64,000 nucleotides of DNA from assembly GCA_020740775.1 (NCBI GenBank), contig JAHEWK010000023.1, positions 558,001 to 622,000 of the forward strand. Direction: 5' to 3'. Positions 39,198-51,087 of the stretch are shown here, in pieces (the first letter of the stretch is position 1; each line of letters begins with the position of its first letter). The notes beneath the pieces were generated by a model that worked only from the letters and a program-made list of their open reading frames with translations, did not search any database and was not told where the DNA came from. Position numbers and translations under genes: made by a program. The stretch is from Ilyonectria destructans. Taxonomy: Eukaryota; Ascomycota; Sordariomycetes; Hypocreales; Nectriaceae.

Positions 39198-42100
39198 TTA
39201 ATCCTTCTTCTTCTTGCCAAATAGCCCACCTTTCTTAGGCATGCGTGCAAGCCAGTAAAGCGCCAAGGCTCCGAACACGTTGGCAACGATATAAGCCAAC
39301 AGGATGCCAAGATTGCGCCACCTTTCCGAGTAAGGTGCCCTGACACCTGCAAGGTATATATTGGTATCGTCCAAGGTGCAGAATTGGCAATTTGCTGTGG
39401 CATTTAGATCCTGGAGGTAGCCACCAGCGGTATCAATGTAAGCAGCCATGTATTCGCCGCAAGTCTGACCCGCCGGTGGGTCAAAGCTCAGCAACTCGTT
39501 GTCGGCACAGACGACGTTTGTGTTCGCAACTGCAGAAGAGAGCAGACCGGAAACGAAATAGGTGAATGGTGATGCGCGATACAGGAAGATCCAGAACCGA
39601 GGGAAGTCTTCTGGGCTGGCGAGGATACCGCAGAAGACCAGACACAGCGTGAAAAAGAGGTTAAAGATATTCATTGCCACTTCAGCAGCCTCGAATCCGG
39701 CAATAATGAGGTCGGTAAAGGTCGAGGCGTGAAGAAGAAAGACGAGCAGATACAAGAACACCAGGGCACCTCGTTCATTTACTTGGTCCATTGGTTCCGC
39801 GTTTCTGTAAAGCCCAACAGGATAATACCAGCAAAGATACATGAAAACTGACATGAGGCTGTTCCATGGCAATTCCACAATGATTTGGCTGAGCATAAAG
39901 ATTTGCCAGCTGTAAATCTTTGACGGACGCTCTCGTGCTTCATAGAGGGACCGCTGGGTCACGAAGTGGGGCATGGTTTGTTGTGCAAGCTGACTGAATA
40001 TGATGAGCATGGAGAAAATAGAGAACTGCTGGTTTTGAAGACCCTGAATTGAGTTCGGTGCCTTGAAAAACGAGAAGCCGACGAAGAGGGCGACGGTGAT
40101 GCATAGCGCTGCTTTCGAATAGATATAAGTGGGCGTGCGCCAATACTGCTGGAAAACCCGGAATGTAACCTCCCTCAGCTGGGTGACGTAGCTGGCAGCG
40201 AATTCGCGATAGCTGGTTGGATCCTCGGAAGTACTAGGCTGAGGATTTCGCTCATCCTTGAGACGTTTCAGTTCGTCCTGAACAGACTGATATTCCGGAC
40301 TGTTTCTCCAAGCGTCGTGCCAGTCAATATCAGTGCTGGAACCTGGGGCAGCACCAATCACTTGTAGCATCCATTCTGCCGGATTGGCCTCCTGGGGGCA
40401 AGGGAAGCCACCATTTTGTTCAAAGTAAGACGCCATCTTGTCCACATCGCCAAAGTAAACGGTCTTGCCACCCTTAGCGAGGAAGATTAAGCGGTCGAAT
40501 CGTTGAAAAAGCATGGCTGAAGGCTGATGGATAGTGCACAGGATAGCCTGACCACTCTTCGTCAACTTTTCAAGGAGGTCCAGAATAGCCCATGACGTCT
40601 GCGAATCCAGACCCGATGTGGGCTCATCGACAAAAAGCAACAGAGGTGGTTTTGCCACGAGCTCAATACCAATGGTAAGACGTTTGCGCTGCTCAACATT
40701 GAGGCCCTCTCCAGGGGCACCGATAATCGCATCGGCAAACTCCTCTATGTCAAGTAGCTTGATCACCTCTTCAACATAATCAAGCTTCTCCTGTCTAGTA
40801 ATGTGGTCTGGCTGGCGTAAAAGTGCACTGAAGTTGAGTGCCTCTCGGACGGTGCTGGTTTGCAGATGTAGGTCCTGTTGTTGAACGTAGCCCGTTTTGC
40901 GTTGGAAGTACGCATCGCGACTATACCCGTCCACGAACATGTCTCCGGTAATAACGCCCACAGACTTTCGATCGGCCAAAACATCCAGCAGTGTTGTTTT
41001 GCCTGCTCCCGATACGCCCATTAGAGCAGTCAAGGTGCCAGGTTTGACCCAACCATCGACATTATCCAGAATTCGCCTAGTTTCTCCCTTGATTTGGATA
41101 TCGTAGCAGACGTTGTTCCAATGGAAAACCGATTTCTGCTCCTCAATGAGACCGTTACCGTTACCGCGACTGCGGTCTATCGTAGTAACAGGGCCGACGC
41201 GGATGTCTTCGGGATCGTCATTATGCTTCTCTTTGAAAACGGCAGGCTTATGGCGACGGCGGAAAACAAGCACTTCGCCCTTGGACTTCTTTTCTGAGAC
41301 AAGCTCGGCAGCTACCAAGTAGGTCATCAAGAAGAAGAACATGAAAGCGACGAGGATACCAAAGTTGCGCCAGCGGTCCTCCCATTCGTAACTGAACGCT
41401 GAGCGAATGTATGCATCGCCATTGACAATGTCCAGACCCGCCACAGACCCAACGGCACTGCATACGCGGTTGCTGCTGCTAACATTCGCATATCCCTCAA
41501 CCGCGGGACCCGGGACGAAATTGGTGCAACGGAAGTCACGGCCGTGAAACTCATTTGACATTAGAGCATCGAAAGCGTACGCCAGTGGGTTGATGTAGTT
41601 GATCCATTGAGACCAACCCAGCATATAGTCGATTGGGATGACGAACCCTGTGAACATGATCAATGCCAAGATCAGGATGGCTGCGGGAACCATAGCGCCC
41701 GCCAAGGATCGAGACAATGATGCAATAGTACGGAAGATCATGGACATGTTGAGAACAGTAAAGAATGAGATGAGGAGAAAGAAGAAGAATGCTCCTGGTT
41801 CTCGGTTCAAATTCGGGATGAAGTATAGGACCAAGTTGAAGATGATTGCGTTGAGGATCTTGTTTGGTAAATCGCAGGCCATAGAAGCGAAGGCTTCAGC
41901 AGAGGGGTGGTAAAGGGCATATCTCGCGTGTTTCTCGACGATCGGGCGTTGCGCGTAGAGGGTGTTAATCTAACAAGTTATTAGCATGGCATCACCTTGG
42001 CCAAGATTTGATTGATATACCTCGAGGACGCTTGAGAAACCATTCAAAAGCATAGCAAAGAAAAGGAGAGATCCGCGTTGAAAGAAGCTGTCTGTCGTTT

Positions 42101-43877
42101 CTTGAAGGTTGTAAAACACACTGGAGACAATGAGTCCCATTATGATGTTTCCAAAAAGCGAGCTGAGCGTAATGCTCGGATCGCCGACAAGACGCTTCCA
42201 TCCACGCCACATGGTGAGATCGATCTGCTGCATGTAGGATAGAGTGTAGGGGGACTTCGCTCTCTGACCCCTAGCCTGCTGTGCCTTTTTGGACGCTCGG
42301 AAAGCCTCGGCATCAGCGCCGCCCAGGGGATGGGTCTGTTTGTATTCCTCAATCTCGTCTTGCAGGGCACGGTAGTGGGCACTGGTTTTCCAAGCGTAAG
42401 CAAATTCATCGGGGGTTCGAGGGGCCCGGTCCTCCCAGCCCTTGCGTACGATTCGTTCCTGCGGGCTAGTCATGGACGTAAGGAAGTCCGGTGTGGTAGC
42501 CCGTAGAGGAAACTCGAAACCGAGGTCGATGAAATACTGTCGAGCGGTCGTCGTTGGGCCAAAAAATATCTGTCGGCCCTCATAAAGAACAAGCACCTTA
42601 TCAAATAGATCGTATGCACTTTGCGGCGCCTGGTAGATGGACACACAAGCACTGTTGTTGAACATATCTGCTTGAAGGCGTAGGGTCCGACAGAACTCGA
42701 TGGCGTTGGCGGAGTCCAGTCCTCGCGTACTGTTATCCCAGCATTGCAACGGGGCACCGGACAGGGCAGCCTCGGCGATGGTCACCCGTTTTCGTTCGCC
42801 TCCCGAGACACCGCGGATGAAGTCGTTGCCGACACGAGTATCAACAGTATGGGAGATGCCAAACATAGCCATAACAACGTCACGTAAATGGTTGGCGAAG
42901 GTGTTTGGCTGTACCCCTTCGGGCAGGGTTCGCGGCCGACGCGCGCGGGAAGCGAAGGTTAGGGTATCGCCGACGGACAGCATGGGAAAATGTACATCAA
43001 CCTCTGCGGTATAGATAGCCTCTCCACGGTGATGTGAATGCATCTCTTTGGGCGTGATTCCTATAACACACGTTAACATTGACTCGTCGATAGCTCGCCA
43101 CGTAGTACCATAGCGGCGCCGCGATACTGGAAGCATGGAAGTGCCAGACGTACCTTGGTAATTGAGGTAGGATGCATCATCCACCCAAATTCCATTCATT
43201 TCGCCGGCGATGGTCTTGAGGAAGGTAGAACAACCGGAGCCCGGGGGTCCGAGGACGACGAGCATCTCACCCTTTCGCACAAGACCATCAAAATTTCGCA
43301 GAATGTCGATACGCGTCTTCCCTTGGCCAGTCGGTTTGGTAAGAAGGTTGGCGGCGCTCAGCCAGATATTGAAAACGTCTTTTTGATAGTCGGTAGACCG
43401 ACCGTAGCCGTATACGTTCAGATTCTGGAAGGCGACACCAGTAGTCCGAAACGTGCTACTACTGCGGGAGACGAGGTTAACTAAGGCCTTGGCCCAGGCA
43501 CGGCCAGAGAATTTGGGTGAATTGGGGTTAAGAGCCGAATCTCCAGAGGCCAAGAAGGGATTGCCGTCAACACCAGTCGTATTCGAGTAACTGCGCGCCA
43601 GGGACTGGACTATCGAGGTTCGGCGTTCCATTTCTTCCGCTGGGTCGTCAATGCCGTCGCTATCTCCCGAGGCGACCAGCGTGTCCCTGTCTTTCTCATC
43701 TCCCGCGTCTCTGGGAACACCGGTAATGGATGTAGCAGCGGCGTCTCCATCTTGCCTGGCGATGACAGGAGTATCCTCGTTACCCTGACTGGCCATGGCG
43801 CCAGGCATGAGGGCGCTCATGATGCCGTCGGTTCCTCCTGCCTTTCCCTTTTGTGTTTGACTTGTCGGAGCGGTCAT
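39198..43877 (-). CDS. PDR-type ABC transporter (ABCG full-size), intact
   Basis: Exons 43877-43154, 43060-42021 and 41969-39198 give 1511 residues, the normal size of pleiotropic-drug-resistance pumps, with NBD-TMD-NBD-TMD order in the plasma membrane. NBD1 has the usual degenerate Walker A ([12 protein letters not shown]), signature VSGGERKR and [15 protein letters not shown]2 has a canonical Walker A ([11 protein letters not shown]), the variant signature [11 protein letters not shown], and Walker [15 protein letters not shown]. Membrane helices flank each NBD, with the Cys-containing [10 protein letters not shown] extracellular loop before the end. The C terminus is lysine-rich (KKKKD). 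Intron 1 is 93 nt (43153-43061, GTACGT..TATAG) and intron 2 is 51 nt. Intron 1 has no in-frame stop and is a multiple of three. The pump should export azoles or other lipophilic toxins or metabolites; the substrate is not predictable. Confidence 0.93.
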
Positions 43878-45221
43878 GTTGCAGGGGATAAGTCGGGAGG
43901 CACAGATTATCGCAATCTCATGGGAATGACAAGGGAAATAAGCGACTGTCTAGAGTTAGGACCAGGATGCCTATGCAGCTAAAATTATGAGGTGGGAGCT
44001 TAAAGATCAACAGGAAATCTAAAATGCCTTCTAGTGAGTAAGTCAAAGCACATGAAAGCCACGTATTTAAGAGGATGTACAAATATATATCAGTCAAAGG
44101 CATACGAGCCAGGCGTCTGTTCCGAGTGTTCGTGAAGGTCCGCACTGTGTGTCGGATATTGCGGGCGCTTCACAACTCCGACAGCCTAGCCGACAGGAAT
44201 ATGTGCGCAATCCTTCTTACAGATCAACTCCGCAATGGCACAGCTGATTACGTCTTGCGCCAAGTACCACCGTACCAAGTACACTATGTTATGATGACTT
44301 GGCTGATGCTTAAATCCGCTTACGTGCGGGTTGTCGCAGTAGTGGCAGTCTGACAACTCCGACAAGCTAAGACCAGACGAGTTTTTTGTTGGGAAGCCCT
44401 TGTTGCGGAGTATGGGATCGGATTGCTGCGGAAATTTCTCCTTATCAATTGAACTGGCGGAGTTTACCATCCTCATCGATCGGCAGGCAGGGTCTAATAA
44501 CACGCAACACGTTAGTGTGTTATGCTGTGAGTATTTTGATTACGAAGGGTTTTTTAGAGGCGGAGTATGTGAAAACTAAGTTCAATTTTGTGGAAACACT
44601 CCTCCCGACATGTCATCACATAATCCCAACGGCATCAACTACGCCGCCATCAACGCCTTGCTAATGGATTTCTTTACTGACGGGTTTCCTCGCTCGAGCC
44701 CACAGAGCAGCCGGCCCCTCAACGCAAGCATCCGGCGGGTCCAGACACAAGCCGAGGTGGAAGCCAGTATCCCAGAGTTGACGTTTTCCATCCCGGTGGA
44801 CCCTTAGATCTGCCCAAAAGGATTTGGTGTGAAAGGAGAGAAATTTTAGAGTAGATAGTCTACGTTACCGGCTCTTAAACCGGATCATCCGTCTTCCTTC
44901 AGCATACCATTCTGGAATAACATGTCAGTGAGTTCGGAAGTACTGCACACACTGTTCAAGCCTGACTACATGACATGTAATGGTGGTTGTCGGGCTAGTT
45001 TCTCAACAGGTTAGCACTTTCAGGGATAATAAAACCTTCTGAACATCTACGTCCCGGACGGTGTAATTATCAGGCCGCAGAAGCCACCCACATTTAGGCG
45101 ACTCGGGATTGTCTTGGCTGAATTACTCTTCCCTTGGTCGTTTCATATGCGACCGTTCTTGCGTCTCATCTCCGCTCTCAAAGCCGCTCGTTCTGTAAGC
45201 TTCAGGGGGTTCACCATAGTA
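43878..45221. other. ABC transporter promoter and spacer
   Basis: Upstream of the minus-strand ABC gene. A 55-65-codon plus-strand frame (ATG at 44610 to the stop at 44807) reads MSSHNPNGINYAAIN and later Ser/Arg-rich text. It has coding-like composition but no recognised motif, and I cannot support it as a gene. Nothing else is recognisable. Confidence 0.35.
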
Positions 45222-45712
45222 AACAGGAAGTTGAGTCACGGTGGGTTACCGATATCTTGATAGAAACTCGGCGGTTGATGTGTTAGCACAGGAAAACAGA
45301 GGCGGGTCAAATCGCAGGATTTCGTTCAGCATGGGGTTCGGTGTCGAATTGCTCCGTCCTTATCTGTCTTCTGGTACTGCTCGGGACAGTTTCAAATCCT
45401 CCCTTACGGCGATCCAGTCTCATGTTATGCAAGTGGCTGCTTGGTATTGGAAATGGTGGTGGAAGTAGAAACGGGAGGCCAGCGCCGCCTGAGGAGTGCG
45501 GGGAGCCGGACCCACTTAGGGACATGCGAAACTATCTCAATTAAATTCATATTATGACTAATCCTGCTGCGGCAGCTAAATAGAGTTTTCCCCATCAGGT
45601 AAACTTTACATGCATTAGACCCGGGTTTGCCGGGGTGGGGCAGCCTTCGGAGGTGGGGCAACCTTCCAGCCGGCTCATGCGGCTGTTTATGTCACAATGC
45701 CGAGCCTGCTAT
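45222..45712 (+). repeat. Dispersed repeat, copy 2
   Basis: This is the plus-strand partner of 6039-6556, matching from AACAGGAAGTTGAGTC to GCCGAGCCTGCTA and then diverging. The two copies have separate indels, so both are old. Confidence 0.75.
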
Positions 45713-46334
45713 GAACACAGGAGCTCTGACCCGTCACAAAACCCCGGTCCATCCCTTAGAAAACCTACCTTACCTACCCTATACTATGTACAGGCTAGGA
45801 TTGAAACACGACTGTTACATATAGGCTTTAATATTCATTATATACCTAGCTATAGGTGCAGCTAGATGGCTTAACCTCCGATTAAGTCATTACTTTCCCT
45901 TTTGCCATAACGGGGAATCTACTAGACCAGAGTGAGGTCGTAGCGCTAGCTGCCGCTTTAGCCCCTTCTGGGCCAATCCCTTACATTCAGGCTGGCATGC
46001 GATCATATGGGTATGAATAGGAATCAGAAAGAAGTAAACCAATTGATCAAGAGTAAAAAGCAGGGCTAAAAACTGACAAAGAGTGTAAAAGATATAAAGA
46101 GCCGGAAAAAACAAAGAGCATTTTTTTTAAAAAAAAAAAAAAAAAAAAGCATGATGAACTTCCTCCCCTTCCAAGCTTGCACCTTGACCCGGGCTTTATA
46201 CCCATTGGTCACGTTCCTTGACTGCGTGCCATTTGTACCCTTGTGCCCTTGTGGGCCGACTCAACACTATTAATACACCAACCTTTCAAACCTAGTCCTC
46301 AATCTTCATACTTCACCCTAGTTAATACCCACCC
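45713..46334. other. Spacer with poly-T/poly-A tract
   Basis: It contains T8A20 at 46121-46148. I see no gene. Confidence 0.5.
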
Positions 46335-46572
46335 TTACACCCATATCCAGAAGGCCTAAGGTGGCCATGATGATCCAGACAATCTGAACGGGAGCCAAGC
46401 GGAAGACGGTAAAGCCTCTGTCGTCTTTAAAGACAGGACCCAAGAGGAGGGAACCTGCCTGTGCCATGTTCTCCGAGAGAACGTGGAGGACGAACTTCTG
46501 GACATTATCAAGGATGCAACGGCCTTCTTTAATACCAGCTACGATGGAGGCAAAGTAGAGATCCTGCGCCTA
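46335..46572 (-). pseudogene. ENA-type P-type ATPase fragment
   Basis: On the minus strand about 79 codons read LYFASIVAGIKEGRCILDN, then VQKFVLHVLSENMAQAG, then LAPVQIVWIIMATLGLLDMG. This is the region after the hinge of type IID (sodium/potassium-exporting ENA) ATPases, where GIKEGRxIFDNIQKF and LAPVEILWIIM are hallmarks. The rest of the enzyme of about 1000 residues is absent on both sides. It is an isolated relic, probably moved with a mobile element. Confidence 0.75.
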
Positions 46573-46953
46573 ACGCCGACATAGATGATATGCTTGCTTG
46601 CACTTATGATACAGAGATTCCCTGCCGCCTCGAAGTCAAGGCTTAGTTGCGCAGGGTCCTCGAATGCTCATCGATAACAATATGGCAACAAGCTTCGCAG
46701 TATTAGGAGGCCTTGCTACATCAAACTATACCCTCAAGAGTTCTAGGAAATCCCCGCGAAGTGGCGGAACCAAATCGAAAAATCCAGCTTCAACCCTTCC
46801 CACCTGCCGTGAATAAGTCAAAGAAGTCAACGCCCTATGACCGTAACTTCGATTTACACCCGCCACTAACATTGCCTGCCCTAGACACCATCGGGCGTAA
46901 TACAGTCATCATCATATAAATTCCAAGCTATACGTATGACCTGCGCGGGCATT
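46573..46953. other. Spacer
   Basis: The ATPase-like signal does not continue, and the short plus-strand frame at 46713-46919 has no motif. Confidence 0.35.
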
Positions 46954-48042
46954 TTATAGCTTGACTACTAACTTGCCACCAGACACTTTACCTGCCCGCA
47001 ACTTATCCAGTCCTGTCAAGATTCCATTCCACCCCCCCTCCTCTAGGAATACTGGTGGCGCCCTCATTTTCTTGTCGCTCACGAGCTGGGGCAAAGTGGC
47101 ATAGAAGCGCGCGAGCGCCTTGCGGTCGTCAGGGAGTGCTGGCCACTTGGGTCCAACGGGCGGCAGCCATTGGAATGGACGGCCGAAAAGCGTGTAGGCC
47201 AAGATGAGCTCGTGCTCGACTCCGGGATACTTGGGCTTTGGTGGTGATAGTAGCGTGATGAGTTTGCCCTTACTGTTCTTGAGAACTTCGTCGCTAATGT
47301 CGAAGGACTTGCCCTCAGAGAAGCAGTCAACAGCAATGGAGATATCGGGGTATTTCTTGACGATTGTGGCGGCAACGTCGGGGTCGTGGTAGTTAAAGAC
47401 TGCGTCGGCGCCATAGCTCGTCACAAGGTCGGTGGAGTGTGGCGAAGCGGTCGTCACAACGGTGTAGCCGGCGAGCTTGGCGACTTGAATAGTGAAGAGA
47501 CCGGCAGCTGTGGAGCCGGCGTAGATGAAAATGACCGGGGCTGGTTGCTGCCGCCGGATGTTCTGTTTCTCTCCTGGATAGGGGAGGCCGAGGCGGGCAT
47601 TTAGACTAAGCATGGCCGTCACGGCGGAGACGCCGAATGTTGTAGCAGCTGCGTCGTCCACATCGGCCGGGATCTTCCATGCGAGGTCGCTATCGATTTT
47701 GAGGTACTCGGCGAAGGCGCCCCGGTCTGGAAAGAGACCACCGTGAACAGCGCCTGCAACGCGGTCCCCAACCGACCAAGCTTTAGCGGCATTACTGCCG
47801 ACCTTGAAAACTTCGCCAGCATAGTCGCAGCCGATGATAGATCCGGGAGGTGAGATAGCATCAATGTGTTTATAGTCGGTCGGGTTAAGGGCGACGGCGC
47901 GGACCTTGACCAGGATCTCGTCCGGGGAGATAGCCGGCTCAGGGACGTCTGTGAAGTCTGCAGCCAAGCCCCCGATGGTCTTGCCCAAGGCTAGGGCAGC
48001 AGCTCTAGAGAGCAGGTGAGGTTTTGACACAAGGGCCTTCAT
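46954..48042 (-). CDS. Zinc-less MDR oxidoreductase (trans-enoyl-reductase/ToxD-like)
   Basis: From the ATG at 48042 (MKALVSKPHLLSRAAAL) this is a 362-residue medium-chain dehydrogenase/reductase; the open frame extends 42 codons upstream but that part is unlike the family. It has the ALNPTDYKHID and IGCDYAGEVFKVG segments of quinone/enoyl reductases and no zinc ligands. The nucleotide-binding stretch IFIYAGSTAAGLFTIQVAKLAGYTVVTTASPHSTDLV replaces the usual GGSGxVG glycine run. GADAVFNYHDPD follows and the C terminus is the usual GKVSGGKLVVKL. In fungi such proteins act as stand-alone enoyl reductases for polyketide synthases (the ToxD/LovC family) or as general enone reductases; no synthase is near, so the role is open. 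The frame is intact. Confidence 0.88.
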   Translation of the reverse strand: MKALVSKPHLLSRAAALALGKTIGGLAADFTDVPEPAISPDEILVKVRAVALNPTDYKHIDAISPPGSIIGCDYAGEVFKVGSNAAKAWSVGDRVAGAVHGGLFPDRGAFAEYLKIDSDLAWKIPADVDDAAATTFGVSAVTAMLSLNARLGLPYPGEKQNIRRQQPAPVIFIYAGSTAAGLFTIQVAKLAGYTVVTTASPHSTDLVTSYGADAVFNYHDPDVAATIVKKYPDISIAVDCFSEGKSFDISDEVLKNSKGKLITLLSPPKPKYPGVEHELILAYTLFGRPFQWLPPVGPKWPALPDDRKALARFYATLPQLVSDKKMRAPPVFLEEGGWNGILTGLDKLRAGKVSGGKLVVKL

Positions 48043-49049
48043 GGCGAGGATAATCAGAAGATAACGGAGAGGTACGGAGCAGTGATGTATGGAACCAAGA
48101 ATGAGATTGTTGAAGTTGTACTCCGTAGCCGTCATTTGTATCCAGTCCAGCCCTTCAGAGCTTGCCAAAAAAAATCATATCCATACTAGCACTGGCTTAG
48201 CCAGGACTACATTACAAAGCATCGGAGCTGAGAATATAAGAAGCCGAAAACCTTCCTGAAGTGGTACCTGAGTCAATGACCACGAACTCATGAAGCGTCG
48301 ATCGGGACGGCCCAACATTCCTACCGTCGGACTCTTCAAACTAGCCGCTGCTGCGAGGTGAGTCTAGTCAGGTTCTTTCGCACAGACCGGATTTTCCGAC
48401 GGTTTGGAGGCCCACATTCTCGGAGCTCGGCGCCAAATATGGCGTAGTCTCATTCTGACTTAGTGGGTGGAAATCAATCCCACATTCTCGCGCTAGAAAA
48501 GTGATGCATATGCAGATGGTACTAGACGCTAGCTTCACGGCTCTCTTATCTCAAGTAGTAGGGACACCCCAAGAGGCGCTATATTTTAGAGAGAGATCAT
48601 CACGAAGACTTGAGTTCACCAAGTGTTAGCAGCGGGTAAATGAACTAAAGCTCATTAAACCTCGAAACGAGGTTAGGCCTATGCTGTCGCTTATATACCT
48701 CTGATTAGCGCGATTTCGACTACTTAGCGTGGAGCATCACTTTGCTGATACGCCTCCGTACTTCACCGCAAGCTCGATCGCCACCGCGGTATGTTGCCCA
48801 TCGTTATGCCATCTGTTTAACTGCGGAGGGAAGATACACCGACGGAAGAATCGGGGTCTCTGGCAAGAGTCATAGCGTTATATCGTTCTGGTTATGAGAG
48901 TTCCATCCCGTGTTGCTTGTCCCAAGGTGGGCAGGCCATGTTTCGTTCAAGACCTATAAAGTCGCCATCAGGTTTGAAGCAGTCATCTGAGGACGTACTA
49001 CACACGAGTCCCGCAACCGCTACTTTTGTTGATAAAAATCTCGATCACC
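48043..49049. other. Divergent promoter region
   Basis: This lies between the divergent oxidoreductase (minus) and SDR (plus) genes. No gene is seen. CGGAG and CGGCG-type triplets near 48418-48432 could bind Zn2Cys6 factors, but this is not strong. Confidence 0.35.
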
Positions 49050-50055
49050 ATGAAGTTCAGTATCCCAGATCTCGCCGGAAAGGTAGTCTTTGTCACAGGA
49101 GGTCTGTCATCACCATAATCAATATTCACAACACCAGAGGGACAAGAAGTCGTCGTTGATGGACAGAGTCGTGCTACATGATTTTTCAAAGCTAAAATAT
49201 GATTCTGCAGGAACGGCTGGTATTGGAAAAGAAACACTGCTCGCACTCGCCAGACACAACCCGGCTCAACTATACTTCACTGGACGTAACGCCCAAGCAG
49301 CCACGAGCCTCATCACGGAACTGAACCAAATACGTCCCTCGGTCAACGTTGGGTTTCTCCAATGCGACCTTGCTGACCACGAATCCATCGTGAATGCTGT
49401 CAGGACAAACTTTGCGTCCGACCGACTCGACATCCTCATCGCAAACGCAGGCGTGTGTGCTGTCCCTCCAGCTAAGACCAGGGACGGACATGAGGTGCAG
49501 TTCGGTACTAACCATTTTGGACACTCTGTTCTCTTCAAACTTCTTCTACCCACAATGTTGCGCACGACAGAGCTCCCGGGCACTGATGTTCGGCTCGTCT
49601 TTATCGCCAGCTCCCTCTATTCCCAGGCCCCGCGCGGGGGAATATTGTTCGAGGACCTCCACTCGACACAAGAGAAGCTAGGCACGTGGACGCGCTACGC
49701 GCAGAGCAAGCTGGCGAATATACTCTATGCGGCCGAGGTGGCGAGGCGGTACCCCAAAATCACAGCTGTGTCACTCCACCCTGGGATTGTGGGAACAGGC
49801 TTGGTTGAGGACCTCGGCCTGTTCTCGAAGGCTCTGGTCTATATAGGCGCTGGATTCAGACCAAAGAGTCCAGAGGATGGAGCCAGGAATGGACTGTGGG
49901 CAGCCACGACGGCGCTAAAGAACATCAGATCCGGCGCATATTACGAGCCGGTTGGGAAGGAAGCTAAGCTCAGTTCCACCGCTAGGGACGGGGACTTGGC
50001 CAAGAAACTTTGGGACTGGACAGAAGAGCAGCTGAAGGCCCTCGATATACAGTAA
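49050..50055 (+). CDS. SDR (retinol-dehydrogenase-like), two exons
   Basis: Exons 49050-49101 and 49211-50055 join in phase to 298 residues starting MKFSIPDLAGKVVFVTGG. The 109-nt intron has the weaker donor GTCTGT and a TGCAG acceptor, and it splits the cofactor motif TGGTAGIG. Also visible are TGRN after strand 2, CDLAD, ANAG, FIASS, the active-site YAQSK and HPGIVGTG. This is a classical Rossmann-fold NADP(H) oxidoreductase, predicted to be cytosolic or loosely membrane-associated; the substrate is unknown. Skipping this intron would leave the glycine motif broken, which supports the splice. The decayed hydrolase copy lies just downstream on the other strand. Confidence 0.88.
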
Positions 50056-50594
50056 TGGATACACTGTACACAACTGACGTCTCGGGAGCGTCTGAATATT
50101 GAGGCATTTTGGGTTTGAGTCAGTTTTAGATGATATTTATATATGCAGCTGCGCGCTTTGATTTTCTAGTCACTCTCTTTAGTTCTTACAACTGACAAAG
50201 GACAATTGAAGAAAACAAACAGGTTTTTTTAACTATTCTATTTTTATATTTTTATAAATCGGGTAACTAATATTTTGCAACTCCCACATCTTACCTACAT
50301 CTGCTGAGGCAATTGCTTTAATCGACACATAAAAACGCGCCAGATGGTAGTAAATATGTCAGATTCCCAACGTGCGGAGATCAAGGGAATACGTAAAGGA
50401 CATTAGAGTATGTTAACCCACGACGGGAGTGAGTGCCTAAATTTCTGTGTTTACATTCCTAGCTGCCCTAAATAAGATCGAGACTCAGCTAAGGCGCACG
50501 ATATCGGCCGAACGTAGCTTTCCCCCTCATGCGCACATCTAGGGACTAACACATTCATCCCTTCCGTCGAGTACATCCGTTTACTTGGAGCCCT
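50056..50594. other. Spacer
   Basis: Nothing recognisable apart from AT-rich sequence after the SDR stop. Confidence 0.4.
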
Positions 50595-51060
50595 CAAGGG
50601 CCGTCTAAGAACAGCTGGAGATGCTGTGCATAGAGCTCTGGTACTTGGAAGAGGTGCCCGTGCCCTGCATCGGGATAGATGATAAGATGCGCGTTCTCGA
50701 TATTCTGCTGTAGAACGAAGCTGTTCGGGGTGGGCGACATGACGTCCCGGTGGCCGTTCGTGATCAGGGTGGGGGCCTCGATATCCTTGAGACGGTCAAA
50801 AGTTAGCGGGGTCGACAGTGAAAGAGAAGATGGCTGTCAGCTGGGACCGCGCTCCCTGTCTGGCGAGATAGCCCCCGGCACTCTTTTCCAACTACCTTTC
50901 GCTCTTGAATTCTCTTCCACCAAGCATTGCCAAGGGCCAGGCTTGACTCGGACGGGTAAAAGAACAGGAAGAGCATGTCGTCCAAGGTGGGAGACTCATC
51001 GTTGTTTGCACCGGCGCTCACGCCAGGCGAGAATCCGACGACAGATACCCCCGCAGCTGC
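50595..51060 (-). pseudogene. Decayed paralogue of the alpha/beta hydrolase
   Basis: On the minus strand this reproduces the second half of the hydrolase at 29817-30674: SAGANNDESPTLDDMLFLFFYPSESSLALG, then the QGARSQLTAIFSFTVD region, then the TNGHRDVMSP acid and DAGHGHLFQVPEL histidine motifs, and the same C terminus. The N-terminal half is lost: a short stretch VVGFSPG retains the nucleophile region and then jumps to SAGANN, an internal deletion of roughly 45 residues. Two single-base indels (about 50868 and 50808, the latter an extra T in AACTTTTGACC) change the frame. It cannot make an active enzyme. Confidence 0.85.
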
Positions 51061-51087
51061 CCTGTTGCCATCAGTTTGACAAAACAA

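Noticed and set aside
41248..41554. Short minus- and plus-strand frames within the first ABC gene
   Set aside because: Shadows of the transporter coding sequence.
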